Source: Malania oleifera
Taxonomy: Eukaryota; Streptophyta; Magnoliopsida; Santalales; Ximeniaceae
DNA length: 64,000 nt
Assembly (NCBI RefSeq): GCF_029873635.1
Contig: NC_080417.1
Location: 29,535,682-29,599,681, forward strand
Direction of reading: 5' to 3'
Below are positions 47,584 to 58,820 of this stretch, piece by piece. The first letter of the stretch is position 1; every line of letters starts with the position of its first letter. The translations under genes were made by a program, and so were the position numbers. The notes below the pieces were generated by a model, which searched no databases, had not been told where the DNA came from, and saw only the letters and a list, made by a program, of their open reading frames with translations.

Positions 47584-48108
47584 ATGAGACCCTCCGGCGG
47601 AGCTCCCTTCTTTTCATCCTCTTCTACCACCTCCACCTGCGGTTGCCAAAATGACCCAACCACCCACCGGCCAGACCCCCGCATCACCGAAATCCCCACT
47701 GAGTCGTCGATGAAACAGTCCACCAACCGCTCCCACGCAGTCTGCGCCCTCGTCATGGAAGTCACCGCCGTCGAATCGGAAGCCGCGCGGCTGGAGCGCC
47801 TCCTCCATCGGCAGGAGACCGTAGACGCCCTACTCGGCGACGACCGCGAGAAGCTGAGGATGAACGAGTCCTTAATGGCGCTGCTCCTGCGGCTGGACAC
47901 GGTGCCTGGCGTCGATCCGGCGGTGCGGGAGATGCGGCGGTCCGTGAGCCGTCGGATCGTGGGGTTGCAGGAGATCGTGGACGCCATCTGCGACGCGAAA
48001 GGGTTCCATTGGAACGGGATTTTGAGTGAGCGGGGCCGGGATGTGGCGCATAGTGAAGATTGTGCTTGCAAGGGGAGGTTTCGTGCTGGGAATTTAGGGT
48101 TCCGGTGA
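47584..48108 (+). CDS. BAG-domain co-chaperone (plant BAG family), intronless
   Basis: The 174-residue product has a C-terminal half matching the plant BAG domain: a helix with VMEVTAVESEAARLERLL (about residues 57-74), then LRMNESLMALLLRLDTVPG and REMRRSVSRRIVGLQEIVDA (about 96-136). BAG domains bind the HSP70 nucleotide-binding domain and speed nucleotide release. The N-terminal 50 residues are Ser/Thr/Pro-rich with no domain seen. It lacks the calmodulin-binding IQ motif usual in the BAG5-7 type and any ubiquitin-like domain as in BAG1-4, so its subgroup is unclear. A 15-residue Cys-containing tail follows the domain. The gene is GC-rich compared with its AT-rich flanks. The start is the only ATG upstream of the domain with a plausible leader; a second in-frame ATG at residue 42 is possible. 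Confidence 0.75.
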   Translation: MRPSGGAPFFSSSSTTSTCGCQNDPTTHRPDPRITEIPTESSMKQSTNRSHAVCALVMEVTAVESEAARLERLLHRQETVDALLGDDREKLRMNESLMALLLRLDTVPGVDPAVREMRRSVSRRIVGLQEIVDAICDAKGFHWNGILSERGRDVAHSEDCACKGRFRAGNLGFR

Positions 48109-48651
48109 GACGTGAAATGATCGTCTGGTGGTATTGTTGTCATCCAAAGGCGGCAGAAGGAGCATTTCAATTTCTAGGAGGGATATGATTTGAAATTTTA
48201 GATAAAAGAAGAAGATAGATTATGGAGGTGGAGGAAATGAAACTCCCACAACTGTTCCCCCAAAAAAATAAAAAAACGAAAACGAAATTGGAAAAATGCA
48301 AATTGTTTCTCATCCCAAATTATTAAATTTGTTGTTTTTTCTGTAGATCCTAATTTTTATTTTTTTTATTCGTGATAATTTTGAGAAATATGTGCCAAAC
48401 ATATTAGTGGATGTATTAATATTTGAAATTGTCTGGGTCTATTTAAATTAAGAATTTTTTATTAAAAAAATAAAAAAAAGGAAAATGAGAAAGAAATATT
48501 TTTTATTGTATTTTCTCTTTCTATCAAAGATTACTAAAAATAAAAATTTTTGTTCTAATATGATTATAAATTAAGAAATATTAAATGTTAATGTTGTATA
48601 AAATCAAATTTTTGTTCACTAATTTGATGTATATTTTATTTTCTTTCTTAC
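48109..48651. other. 3' flank of the BAG-domain gene, AT-rich
   Basis: No gene was found. Poly(A) and poly(T) runs are frequent; no canonical AATAAA stands out close to the stop codon. Confidence 0.5.
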
Positions 48652-48685
48652 TTTTTGTTATAACTAAACATGAAAAATTGAATTC

Positions 48686-48738
<53 letters not shown>

Positions 48739-49059
48739 CTTTTTCTCATATTTTTCAAGTTTCAAACAAAACCTTAAAATAATTTAAGACTTATCGACAA
48801 TTGGAACTCAATTATTGGGGTTTGTCTCACATAGACTGTGGAAGAGGTTTGGTGGTCAGTTATTAAGTCTTTCTCAATTTTTGTTATAACTAAACATGAA
48901 AAATTGAATTCCTTTACATTTTTTTTTTCTTTTTCTCATATTTTTCAAGTTCCAAACAAAACTTTAAAATAATTTAAGATTTGTCGACAATTGGAACTCA
49001 ATTGTTGGGGTTTGTCTCACATTGATTGTGGAAGAGGCTTGATGGTCAGTTATTAAGTG
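48652..49059. repeat. Tandem duplication of flank plus TRIM LTR start
   Basis: Copy 1 (48652-48868) and copy 2 (48878-49059) share TTTTTGTTATAACTAAACAT, the stretch ATCGACAATTGGAACTCAAT or its TGTCGAC variant, and the first 60-odd bases of a TRIM LTR (GGGGTTTGTCTCACAT). A long TA microsatellite in copy 1 (48690-48729) explains the length difference. Confidence 0.85.
48690..48729. repeat. (TA)n microsatellite
   Basis: About 20 TA units inside copy 1 of the tandem duplication. Confidence 0.95.
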
Positions 49060-49304
49060 TGAGAGAAAGTCTTGCCCTATGAGCTAACTTTTGGGGTTGA
49101 GAAGGTCCAAGACCACCTAACACTGGTATCAGAGCCTATGATTTCTTCTTAGGAGGAGTTTAGAACCCGATGTGTGAGAGGGAAATTGTTGAGGTTTGTC
49201 CCACATTAATTATGGAGAGAGTTTGGAGGTCAGTTATTAAGTGTAAGGGAAAATCTCACCCCATGAGTTAACTTTTGGGGTTGTGAAGGCCTAAGATTAC
49301 CCAC
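49003..49304 (+). mobile_element. TRIM (tiny LTR element without genes)
   Basis: Two direct repeats, 49003-49122 and about 49187-49304, both starting TGTTG(G/A)GGTTTGTC and about 80-85% alike. Between them are a primer-binding site TGGTATCAGAGCC (49124-49136) and a purine-rich GAGAGGGAAA (49177-49186) just before the second repeat. LTR of about 120 bp with an internal part of some 64 bp fits a terminal-repeat retrotransposon in miniature. It is non-coding and depends on other elements for movement. It is not the Cassandra family, because no 5S rRNA sequence is present. Confidence 0.8.
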
Positions 49305-49605
49305 TTGTATCACTTGTGTAAGTGTAAACACACAATATATATTCTAATTTTAAATTTTACATTCAAAGTCTTTTTCCATAATTTTTTGTTCCCTCAAAAG
49401 ACTAATTATTGTTCCTCGATTTAGTTCATTGGTTCTTGTTAAACGAGGCATGATTTTTTTGAATCATAATGTTGCACAATCTGTGTTCATAATATTGCAT
49501 TGCTACATTGTAGAGTAGACTAAATGCGGACAATTGCATATAAATTTTTCGAGTTGCAATAAGTTTTGTAGTCTAGAATTTTTATACTACTATCGTAGGC
49601 ATAAA

Positions 49606-50110
49606 AAATTGCAATGTAAATTAAAAAAAAAAAACCAAACTTCAAAATATATAAACATTTGACTAATTATACTAACATACTCAAATTAATAAAAATATTT
49701 TACATTGGGCCTCAGGAATGGTAAACTTAATAGAGGGACATGGATTTAACTAATTAAAATATTGTTAGCAAACTCCATACACAATAACACGTGCTAAGAT
49801 ATTAGAGCTTTTGGGATTTAATCCAAAAAGTTTTATTCTACTTTTTCAATGTGCCTTCATTAACAAAAAATTGCAATGCAAATATAAAAAAAATTAATTA
49901 GTTAAATTAAAATACATAAATATTTGACTAATTATACTAATGGGCTCAAATTAATGAAAAATTTTACATTGAGTCTTATGACCGGTGGACTTGATAAAGG
50001 GACATGGGTTTAACCAATTAAAATATGATTAGCAAGCCCATTAGCCCAAACTCCATACACAATAATATATGCAAGACATGAGAGCTTTTGGGATTTAACC
50101 CAAATTTAGT
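49606..50110. repeat. Two-copy tandem duplication, unit about 240 bp
   Basis: Copy 1 (about 49606-49835) and copy 2 (about 49867-50110) share TTGACTAATTATACTAA, CTCCATACACAATAA and GAGCTTTTGGGATTTAA in the same order. They are diverged (about 75-80% by eye), with an extra GCCCATTAGCCCAAAC in copy 2. Confidence 0.8.
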
Positions 50111-50681
50111 CTCAACAATTGAAAAATATTCAAGTTCTCATCAATTTCGTTTTCTTCCAAAAATCCATTGCTCATGATTAGAAGTCCAAAGAATTGTCAA
50201 CTTATCAAATCAACATATCTTATTAAATTGATCTCAAATAAAATAAACCCAACTTACATAGATTGTCAAATTGATCATCTAAAATATCCAACATCAAATT
50301 GTTCGGGAACAACCTTGAGCTCTAAAATTGACAGATCTCACCAAACATATCAAAGATTAACCTTTCATAGATTATCAAATTGATCCTTGCAAAGATCCAT
50401 CATCTACTATGTCAAATCAATAGATCTTATCAAATCAATCCAAGATTAAGAAATCTATTGATCCTTTAATAGATTCAGTCAATGGTATTATTCATTATAT
50501 TCATTGCTTTTAAAATATTGCACTCGTAAATAGCCACTATATATAAATGGAATGCTAAAGTTTAGGACTACAAATTTGTTAGCCATTAGAGCATGTCTAT
50601 AATTTAGGAAACATATTTACAATCAATCTATATACGGAAGTATACCAACTTGCAAAGTCAAAACTTCTAGAATCTTCAACA
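50111..50681. other. AT-rich region with short degenerate repeats; probable copia 3' LTR at right end
   Basis: ATCAAATTGATC-like words recur at 50200-50440 without a clear period. The last part, ending TCTTCAACA at 50681, should be the 3' LTR of the adjoining minus-strand copia fragment; its outer end could not be fixed. No gene. Confidence 0.5.
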
Positions 50682-51808
50682 CTTCCCCTCAAGTTAGTGC
50701 GTAGATGTCGCTCATTCCCACTTTGTTGAGACCATCATGAAATGCTCGACTTGATACGGCCTTGGTGAGTAGATCAGCAAGTTGTTCTTGAGACGAGACA
50801 TAAGGTGTTTCAATGATCCTTGCTTCTAGTTTCTCCTTGATGAAGTGCCTATCAACTTCCACATGTTTGGTTCGATCGTGTTGAATTGGGTTGTGGGCAA
50901 TATCACAAGTTGCCTTATTATCACAATATATCTTCATTGGGCTGTCATGCTTAATATTCATATCTTCTAATAAATTACAGATCCATAATAATTCGCATAC
51001 TACCTTAGCAATCCGTCTGAACTCAGATTCAACACTAGATAAAGCAACTACAACTTGCTTCTTGCTTCTCCAAGTGACCAAATTTCCTCCTACAAACGTG
51101 AAATATCCTGCTATAGACCGCCTATCTTTGATTGATCCAGCCCAATCTGCATCAGTGTATCCTTTGATATCCAGATTATTCCCCTTTTTAAACATAATCC
51201 CTTTCCCTAGAGATGACTTCAAGTAATGCAAAATGCGGGTAACTGCATTCATATGTTCTTCGCTTGAAGAATGCATGAATTGGCTTACGACACTTGGTGC
51301 ATATTCCATGTCAGACCGAGTATGTGTAAGATACATCATTCTCCCAACTAATCTTTGATACCTTTCCTTGTTTTTCGGAACTTGATCCAGATATATGCCT
51401 AGCTTCAAATTTTCTTCCATAAGAGTGCTAACTGGACTACATGCTGTCATACCAGTCTCACTTAGTAAATCTAAGACATATTTTCGTTGAGATAGAAAGA
51501 TACCTTCCTTTGATCTTGACACTTCAATACCAAGGAAGTATTTCAATGGACCAAGGTCCTTCATCTCAAATTCTCGGGCTAGGTGGTTCTACAATGCACT
51601 TCTCTCTTCTAAATCATTTCCTATTACTATCATATCATCAACATACATAATGAGACAAGTAATCATTCCTTTATTATGCTTCACAAACAAAGTATGATCT
51701 GAGTTACTCTGCTTGTATGCAAATCTTTCATTGACTTTGTAAACCTTCCAAACCATGCTTTTGGAGATTGCTTCAGACTGCATAGGGCCGTTTTTAATCT
51801 GTAGACAT
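50682..51808 (-). mobile_element. Ty1/copia pol fragment (reverse transcriptase end and RNase H)
   Basis: On the minus strand, the end of reverse transcriptase (from 51808; the YVDDM box near 51635) is followed by a long open RNase H region (51564-50689, with KDLGPLKYFLGIEV and YTDADWAG), then polypurine tract GAGGGGAAG (50690-50682) and the start of a 3' LTR. The Athila-type LTR beginning at 51809 cuts it off; gag, protease and integrase are not found on the far side. It is a broken fragment with few breaks in what remains. Confidence 0.85.
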
Positions 51809-52849
51809 GTTTTCTGATTATGCGTCTAAATTGCGTAATTAGGCGTTTAAATTCATTCGTTAAAGATTATAATTTTAATTAAATGCTTGATTATGTTCAA
51901 TGTTTTAACATTGAGCTCAAATTATAATATTTAGATCTTTACTCGATAATTTACGAATTTTCGGTAACTTATTATTGCACGATAAATTTTTGGACATTTA
52001 AGCCGAAATTAAAAGTGTACGTGAGCTGGAGTCCGAATTAGGGTTGTGCGCATGAAGCCGAATATTGAAGATCAGACCGTAAGCCACATGCATGCAACTG
52101 ACAAGCATTTTATGTGGGTCGTGCGTGAGCTTGAGCCCGCGTAGAAGCCTTGAAAAAGGAGCTAAACAATTGTGAAGATGCATGCGTATGTGTGGGTTTC
52201 ATGCATGTGTGCACTGGGATAAAAACAAGAAGTAGCAGGCCCGTGAGCAAAATAGAAGAAGCATGTGGTGGGCTTGGACGGCTGGTGTGTGTGTAATGGG
52301 TTCATGAGATAGCTGAAGCCAAAATGAAAGAAAAAAAAAGGGGGGGGGTCCGGGTCTTGATGTGACCCAGACATGCAAGGTGTGAGTGGGCTTCTTGTGG
52401 GTGCTGGGCAAGTAGGGCTTCTTGGGGGGTCTTTAAAAGTTTTTTTTTAACATAGCAAACCAGGGCCTCAGCCTCTCCTTCCCTTTTGCCTCAATTCTCT
52501 TCCCTTCTCTCCCATTCTTCTCTTCCTCTCATCTGCCTCACCTCTCTTCTCTTTTCGTGCCTCCCTCTTGTCTCTCAACTCTCAACTCTCTCACCCTCTC
52601 TCCCTCTATTTTATTTTTCTCTCCCTCTTTTCTCTTTTATTTTTTTAGCACCTCAACTCTCCCTCAAAACTCTCGGTTATACCCCTCCTATGTGTTGTTG
52701 CTGCTGCTATAATTTGCTGCAACCCAAGCCCTCTTCCTGTCATCTGCTGCTTTTCTCTGCCTTGCCTGCTGCCGTGGCCAGCTTCCCCCACAACAGAAAA
52801 AACCTGAGAACCTGAGGCTACTGCCGCTTCAATGTGCTATGGGCTTGCT

Positions 52850-52883
<34 letters not shown>

Positions 52884-53723
52884 CTCTCTCTCTCTCTCCG
52901 TCTCTCTCTCTTTATTCTTACATTAAGTAATTGGTTAAACATTGTTAATTTTCAATTGAATTTCTATTAAAGTTTTGAACTTTTAAATCTTTGTTGGGTT
53001 ATTATTATTAAAGTCAAATTTTTTTCTTTCTCTTATTTAATATTATCATTAGAGTTAATTTTTGGTTGGTTTTTTTTTTTTTTTTTTTGTTATTGTTAAA
53101 GTTCGGTTTGGTCTCTTTAAAAGAATTTTTTTTTTTTTTAAGGATTTAAGCTTTGTTGGGTTCTATTTAATTTAAGTTCAGTTTAATTAAAGTATGAGTT
53201 TTTATCGTGTTTTAATTTATTGTTAAAGTTCTTAAAGAGTTAAGTTAAATTCTTGATTGTGTGTAAAGTTTATCTTTTTGTGTTTGATTGAGGTTTTTTA
53301 GAGTTGCGTGCTCAAGTTACGTAGTAAAGTTATCGTCTTTAGGCTTTTGTCCGAAGTTCAAACGTGGGATTTATTTCTTGCCTGGTTGATTAAACGTAGG
53401 GTTGTGTTTGATATTTAATTTTGTCATTGACTATTTCATTATACCTTTTTTTGTTTCTCGTTATTAATTTAATGCGTGGTAGGATTCATAATTTAAAATT
53501 CACGTTATTTTAATTCGTCAAAAAAATCTCAAACGTCTCAAAACCCGAATCTGAACTGTGTTTAGTAAACCTTAGTTTCTTTTTTTTTTTTTTTGGAATT
53601 CCGCAAAATTTGGAATTAGATTGCATTCCCTAGAGAGACAATCTGACATTTGGGTTAAGTATTACACGACTGAACTCTTATACTTGGGATAACTTTCGAG
53701 CTGCTAATTTTTACAGTGAGTCA
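51809..53723 (+). repeat. 5' LTR of the Athila/Tat-type element
   Basis: About 1.9 kb. The first 520 bases match 62001-62522. It contains a CT-rich stretch with microsatellite (52853-52911) and poly(T) runs; apparent frames in the pyrimidine-rich part are not genes. Confidence 0.85.
52853..52911. repeat. (CT)n microsatellite with CCGT interruptions
   Basis: Three CT tracts separated by two CCGT steps, inside the Athila/Tat-type 5' LTR. Confidence 0.9.
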
Positions 53724-55277
53724 AGTTTTTGGCGCCGTTGCCGAGGAATGCCAATTTTAGTTTCAAACTAGTATTTTTCCCGTTATTTTAATTTTTACCA
53801 TGAAAAAAAAAGTTAAAAAAAAATGAGTTTTGAAGAAAATATGGCTGCACCTGCACCACGCACACTTATAGATTTTTTGCAGCTCATACGAATTACACAA
53901 CTATCTTGCATCATATTGCCTGAGAATGCATAAAACTTTAACATTAAGCCTGAAATGATATCTATGATACCTCAATTTTATAGGATGGTGTGTGAAAATC
54001 CGTATCAGCATTTAACTGATTTTGAGCTTGCATGTATTACATTCATAGATGGGGTTACTATTAATCAGGCAATTAAATTGTGTCTATTTCCTTTTTCATT
54101 GAAAGATAAGGCTAAGACGTGATTTAATTCTCTTAGGCCTTATTCTATCTCTAGTTGGGCTGATATGCAAAATGAATTTCTACATAAATTTTTTCTTTTA
54201 TAAAGAACTCAATTTTTGTAGGAATAGATCAATCGATTCATGCAAGGAGTTGATGAGATATTTCATAAATGTTGGGAGAGATTTAGAGATTTGGTTAACA
54301 TGTGTCCCCACCATGGATTTGAATCATGGCACCTGGTCAATTATTTCTACATTGCATTGACTCTTGAATCGAAATAGTTCGTTTATACTATGTGTTCAAA
54401 ATATTTCTTTAACAAGGAGGCTGATGAGGCATTGAATTTTTTGAATCATTTAACTAACTATGCTCAGCAGTGAAACACTAGGATTGATAGAAGACCTATT
54501 GCAGTTCAACCATTGAGAGCAATATATGGTGAAAAGTGGTATGAACTGAAAGATGATTTTTATGCTGAGGCACGTATGGATGAACTCACCAGAAGAGTGG
54601 AGGCTATGGAGATAGAAAAGGAGAATAGTACAGAGCAACTTTGTAATTAACCTTCCCAGTCCTATGCACCCCTTTATCAGCCGTCATATCATCAGACTAC
54701 CTTTCAGCGTTAGTATCAGCCACAACGGATCTCTTAGAGCTACACACCTTCAGGATTTCAATTTAATGCAGCACCTGCTCCACCGGAGAAGTCTATTGAG
54801 GATGCTCTTTAGTAGTTCATGCAGATTAATACTCAGACCATGAATGAATTGCGGGAAACCATTAATGAGATGAGCATGCAGTTGAATATCTTAGAAAAAG
54901 GGGAATTTTCGATGGAACCTCAACCTAATCCTCAAGAATACCAGCATTAATAGCAACAAATACATAATATTTATCTTGAGGAGCAGAACCGTTATTATTT
55001 CGAAAAGCGGAAATGAAGTTTTCCAACTTGAGATACCCATCGATAGACCAACAGTTGTCCAGCCACTTGAAGTAACAACTAAGATAGATGAGGTCAAAGA
55101 AAAATTAGAGGAAGCGAGCCCAAAATTGAAGAAGTCAGTTAATGTGGAGATCGAGACCAGTAAGGAGTACCAATATGTGGTACCTTACCCTCAGAGATTG
55201 ATAGCCATGAAACCATCACTTCTTACTAGAGTAAATGTCAAGGAGTGCAATGCTGAAGCAAATCCCTGCAGTGGTAA

Positions 55278-55496
55278 TGTAACGATCCCCCTTTCGGGTG
55301 TTGTCACTTTCCCTTAGGGGCCTTGCGCCGATGGCAACAACGGGTACCTATCAGAGCCCTCACTGAGATTGAGGCGTTACGTATCGCCATCCCTCAATTC
55401 AGCAAGCCCTCGGGCGGAGAGTCTTACTTCGCCACAATCATTCATAAGCGAGAGTTCCCGAGAATCAGGGGTAACTACCCCTTTGCTCTGATACCA
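55278..55496 (-). repeat. Left 219-bp inverted end
   Basis: Begins TGTAACGATCCCCC and, read on the minus strand, starts with TGGTATCAGAGC and ends GGGGGATCGTTACA. It is the inverse of 59752-59970 with about ten differences. Confidence 0.9.
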
Positions 55497-55984
55497 TGGC
55501 AACCCAAAGGGCGCAGCTAAAGCATACCAGGACACTTACCTTACTCAGTAAGCCCTCAAGTGTTAAATTAATCTCGTACTCATGCATTCAACAATAGTTT
55601 ACCGGCAAAGGCCCCAAGGATAGGGAATTCTACCCGTCCATACAAGTAGATTCCCTCTACCCTAGTGCGTTATGCAGCTACTGCCACATCTAAAGCTACT
55701 AGTGCACTCGCCTTACTTAGCAAGCCCTCAGGCGAAAGGTATACCTCGCTCAATCGTAACATGTTCTATGTACATACATACTTCTAATATCATAATACAT
55801 CATTCTTTCTATCATTATTCAATCATACACATTTGTTCATATTCATGGCTTAACATTACATTTCACTTTAAGTGACTCTTTCCCATTTTACATTGTTCAC
55901 ATTTCACATTTCATTTCTATTTCATTTCTTTCCCTTTTCATTTCATTTTCATTTCATACTCATTTTTTTTAATTCATAAATACT

Positions 55985-56213
55985 CGGCATCTTTCCAGCC
56001 GTGGTTGGTTAGCTTCGGCATCCTTTCAGCTGTGGTCGGCATATTTTTAGCCGTGGTTGGTTAGCTTCGGCATCCTTTCAGCCGTGGTCGGCATCTTTTC
56101 ATACGTGGTTGGTTAGCTTTGGCATCCTTTCAGCCGTGATCGGCATCTTTTTAGCTGTGATTGGTTAGCTTCGGCATCTTTGTAGCCGTGGTTGGCATCT
56201 TTTCAGCCGTGGT
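55985..56213. repeat. Higher-order tandem array (31 + 21 bp) in gypsy LTR
   Basis: Units starting CGGCATC(T/C)TTTCAGCCGTGG alternate between a 31-base form that adds TTGGTTAGCTT and a 21-base form without it, giving a composite period of about 52 bases and four and a half copies. Confidence 0.85.
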
Positions 56214-56599
56214 TATTTCCATGATTGTATTAACACTCACATGCAGCATATTTCATATATCATTTTCATGCTCATTTCATTTTCTATATATCTTGCATCT
56301 CGTATATATATAACATAATTCCACATAAAATTCTATTTTACTCATGCCACACAATTTAGCAATAAAATTCATACACTGCCAGTAAAATAAGCCAACAAAC
56401 ATTTAATGTTTATATACTGAAAATACCTTTCATTTCTTACATAATTATCCTGAAAATATTTCCCACTTTCATCAGTTCATTTTCGCATATACATATCTAA
56501 TAAACATCCCTAAACTTAAAAAAAATATATAATTTAAACAGTTGACATTTTACCCATACTGAAACATATAAACGTACATATAACACAATTTATTTTTCC

Positions 56600-57090
56600 A
56601 TTAAATTCATAAAAAATCTGAAGAGGGACAAATATGTTGGGGGACAAAGATCTGATAGAGGTAATCAGGGACGTCAGAGTGATTCGTCACCTCCCTATTG
56701 TGCTCGTTGTAAGTTGAGGCATTGGGGAGAATGCCTAGCCAGGAACATTAAGTGTTATCGTTGTGGCAAATACGACCACATGGCCCGAGATTGTCGGGGA
56801 CTGCCAAACAACGCACCCGCTCCTGATCAGCACCAGAGGAATGAGCCACTGCCTCGTGGTGGTCTAGCGCGTGTTTATACCATGGTTTCGGCTGATAGGG
56901 ATATTGCTCGTGGTGTAGGAGCAGGTATGATTTTATATTAAAGATTGATTTGATTTTAGATTCATAAGCTTATTTGGAATTGTGGAGTATATTGAATTTG
57001 TGGTGTAATGATGATTAGGTAATTTTAGAATTTTGTAAAAAGTATTGATTAGCGAATTTCGAGGACGAAATTCTTTTAAGGAGGGGAGAA
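56600..57090 (+). mobile_element. gag C-terminal fragment and polypurine tract of the gypsy insertion
   Basis: It carries a CCHC zinc knuckle CYRCGKYDHMARDC preceded by a second Cys/His cluster, as in chromovirus gag. Coding-like sequence ends near 56941 and pol is missing. GAATTTCGAGGACGAAATTC (57054-57073) and the polypurine tract AAGGAGGGGAGAA (57078-57090) precede the LTR. Confidence 0.8.
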
Positions 57091-57202
57091 TGTAACGACC
57101 AAAAAAAAAATAATAAAAAAAATTATTAATTCAAAAAGTTATTATTATTAATTAATTAATTATTATTAAGAAAATTAATTAAATTAAGAATATGAGGATT
57201 GT

Positions 57203-57206
<4 letters not shown>

Positions 57207-57242
<36 letters not shown>
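57207..57242. repeat. (TA)n microsatellite
   Basis: About 18 TA units early in the gypsy LTR, followed by AAGTATATAT steps. Confidence 0.95.
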
Positions 57243-57245
<3 letters not shown>

Positions 57246-58521
57246 TATATATGTAAGTAATATGTATAAGTATATATAAGTATATATAAGTATATGGTAA
57301 GGTTAAAGAAAGATAAAGGAAAGAAAAAAAAAAGAAAAAGAAAAAGAAAACTTAATGTTTAAGTTTTCTGGTGGAACAAAACAGAAGGAAAGAAAGAGAA
57401 AAAAAATTCACGCGCACAGAATAGAACAAGAAGGAAAAAAAGAGAGAGAAAGAGAAAGAAAAATTAAATATATTCTCTCACTCTCCACTCCTCTACTTTC
57501 TATGATTTCGCGATCGATTTTTGTCCATTTGAAAATACCATCAAACTCCATTCTTCGCCACCGACATATCTACCGAAGTGGATTTGTCTTAGGAGTAACG
57601 TGAGCATATCTCGTGGGGTAAGCCAAATTCTCATTCTTATATCAATTTTTCCTAAATTTTAAGCCAAATGGATGATCGGATACCACCACGAGAATCTAGG
57701 GATGATTCTCTACAAGTCTAGCGGAGTGAAATTCTCGTGTGGTTATTGTAGAAATAGTCCAAAATTAAGATAAATGTGTTATTTAGAAATTAATTATTAT
57801 TTAATTATTATAAATTAGGAAATATTAAAATAATATTTTATTTGGGTTGATTTGATTGAATCAGGGTTCGGGTGAGCGTCGCGAGTATAAGTTTGGGAGC
57901 CCTGCAAGTGTAATTCAGGGAATTAGGTAAGGGGGAATAAAATTATATCAGTATTTTATTAAGGTGAACCGGTTATTTACGAGTGTATGAAATTTATTAT
58001 TTATCTATATAATTTTCACAATAGTCTGATTACTGGAAAAAAAAATGATGATTTGGTTTAAGGTTATATTTGGGATAATTGTTAATGATATAAAATTCGT
58101 GTGACAGGGGAGTAATTTTTCCTAATAAATTGAATATGAATTACTGTAGTATTTGGGTTTGCATGTGGGGGTGTTTGAAATGATTATGGCATGATGAATG
58201 AGTTGTTATGTTTGACTCCTGTGTGGAAATGTATTGATCTATTGGATTACTATGTGAGAATGTATTAATCTGTTGGATTCCTGTGTGGAAATGATTTGAT
58301 GCGTCTGTGTGAACTAACTGGTGTGGTTATTCATATGCATCTCAATATAACGTTGACATGAGGAGGTTGTTATATTGCCTATATATAAATGATGATGTGA
58401 CGTTGGCAGGTCGAGGAGCTCGTCGTATTGTTATTTATATGGGGTAGGACATTGGCAGGTCGAGGAGCTTGTTCTACTGATGTATAACGGGTAGGTCATG
58501 GGGATTGGATACTGTGAATAA

Positions 58522-58820
58522 TGCCTGTGTGGGCCATGTTATATACCCTGTGTGGGTAGTGGTGCCTGTGTGGGCCACGTTATATCCTGTGTGGATAATG
58601 GCGTCTGTGTGAGCCATATTATATACCCTGTGTGGGTAGTGGTGCCTGTGTGGGCCACGTTATATCCTGTGTGGATAATGGCGCCTGTGTGGGCCATGTT
58701 ATGTACCCTGTGTGGTTAGTGGTACCTGTGTGGGTCACGTGTAGATAAGAAGTACGTAGGTGCCTGTGTGGGCCACGTACTGACATGTACGCAGTTGCTC
58801 TGTGTGGGCCACGTATTGAG
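58522..58820. repeat. Higher-order tandem array (about 80 bp) in gypsy LTR
   Basis: Units with GCCTGTGTGGGCCA(T/C)GTTATAT alternate between a form continuing ACCCTGTGTGGGTAGTGGT and one continuing CCTGTGTGGATAATGGC. The composite period is about 80 bases, two and a half copies, with looser copies after 58740. Confidence 0.85.

Noticed and set aside
47577-48170. Minus-strand 197-codon frame opposite the BAG gene
   Set aside because: The GC-rich coding region lacks stops on both strands; only the plus frame shows a family domain (BAG).
49003-49304. Cassandra-type TRIM
   Set aside because: Size fits, but no 5S rRNA promoter-like sequence is present in its LTRs.
52486-52815. 109-codon plus-strand frame, Leu/Ser/Pro-rich
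   Set aside because: It lies in the pyrimidine-rich part of the Athila-type 5' LTR; the composition alone explains it.
58522-58820. Possible CRISPR-like repeat array
   Set aside because: The units are contiguous and diverged with no unique spacers, and lie inside an LTR of a plant genome.
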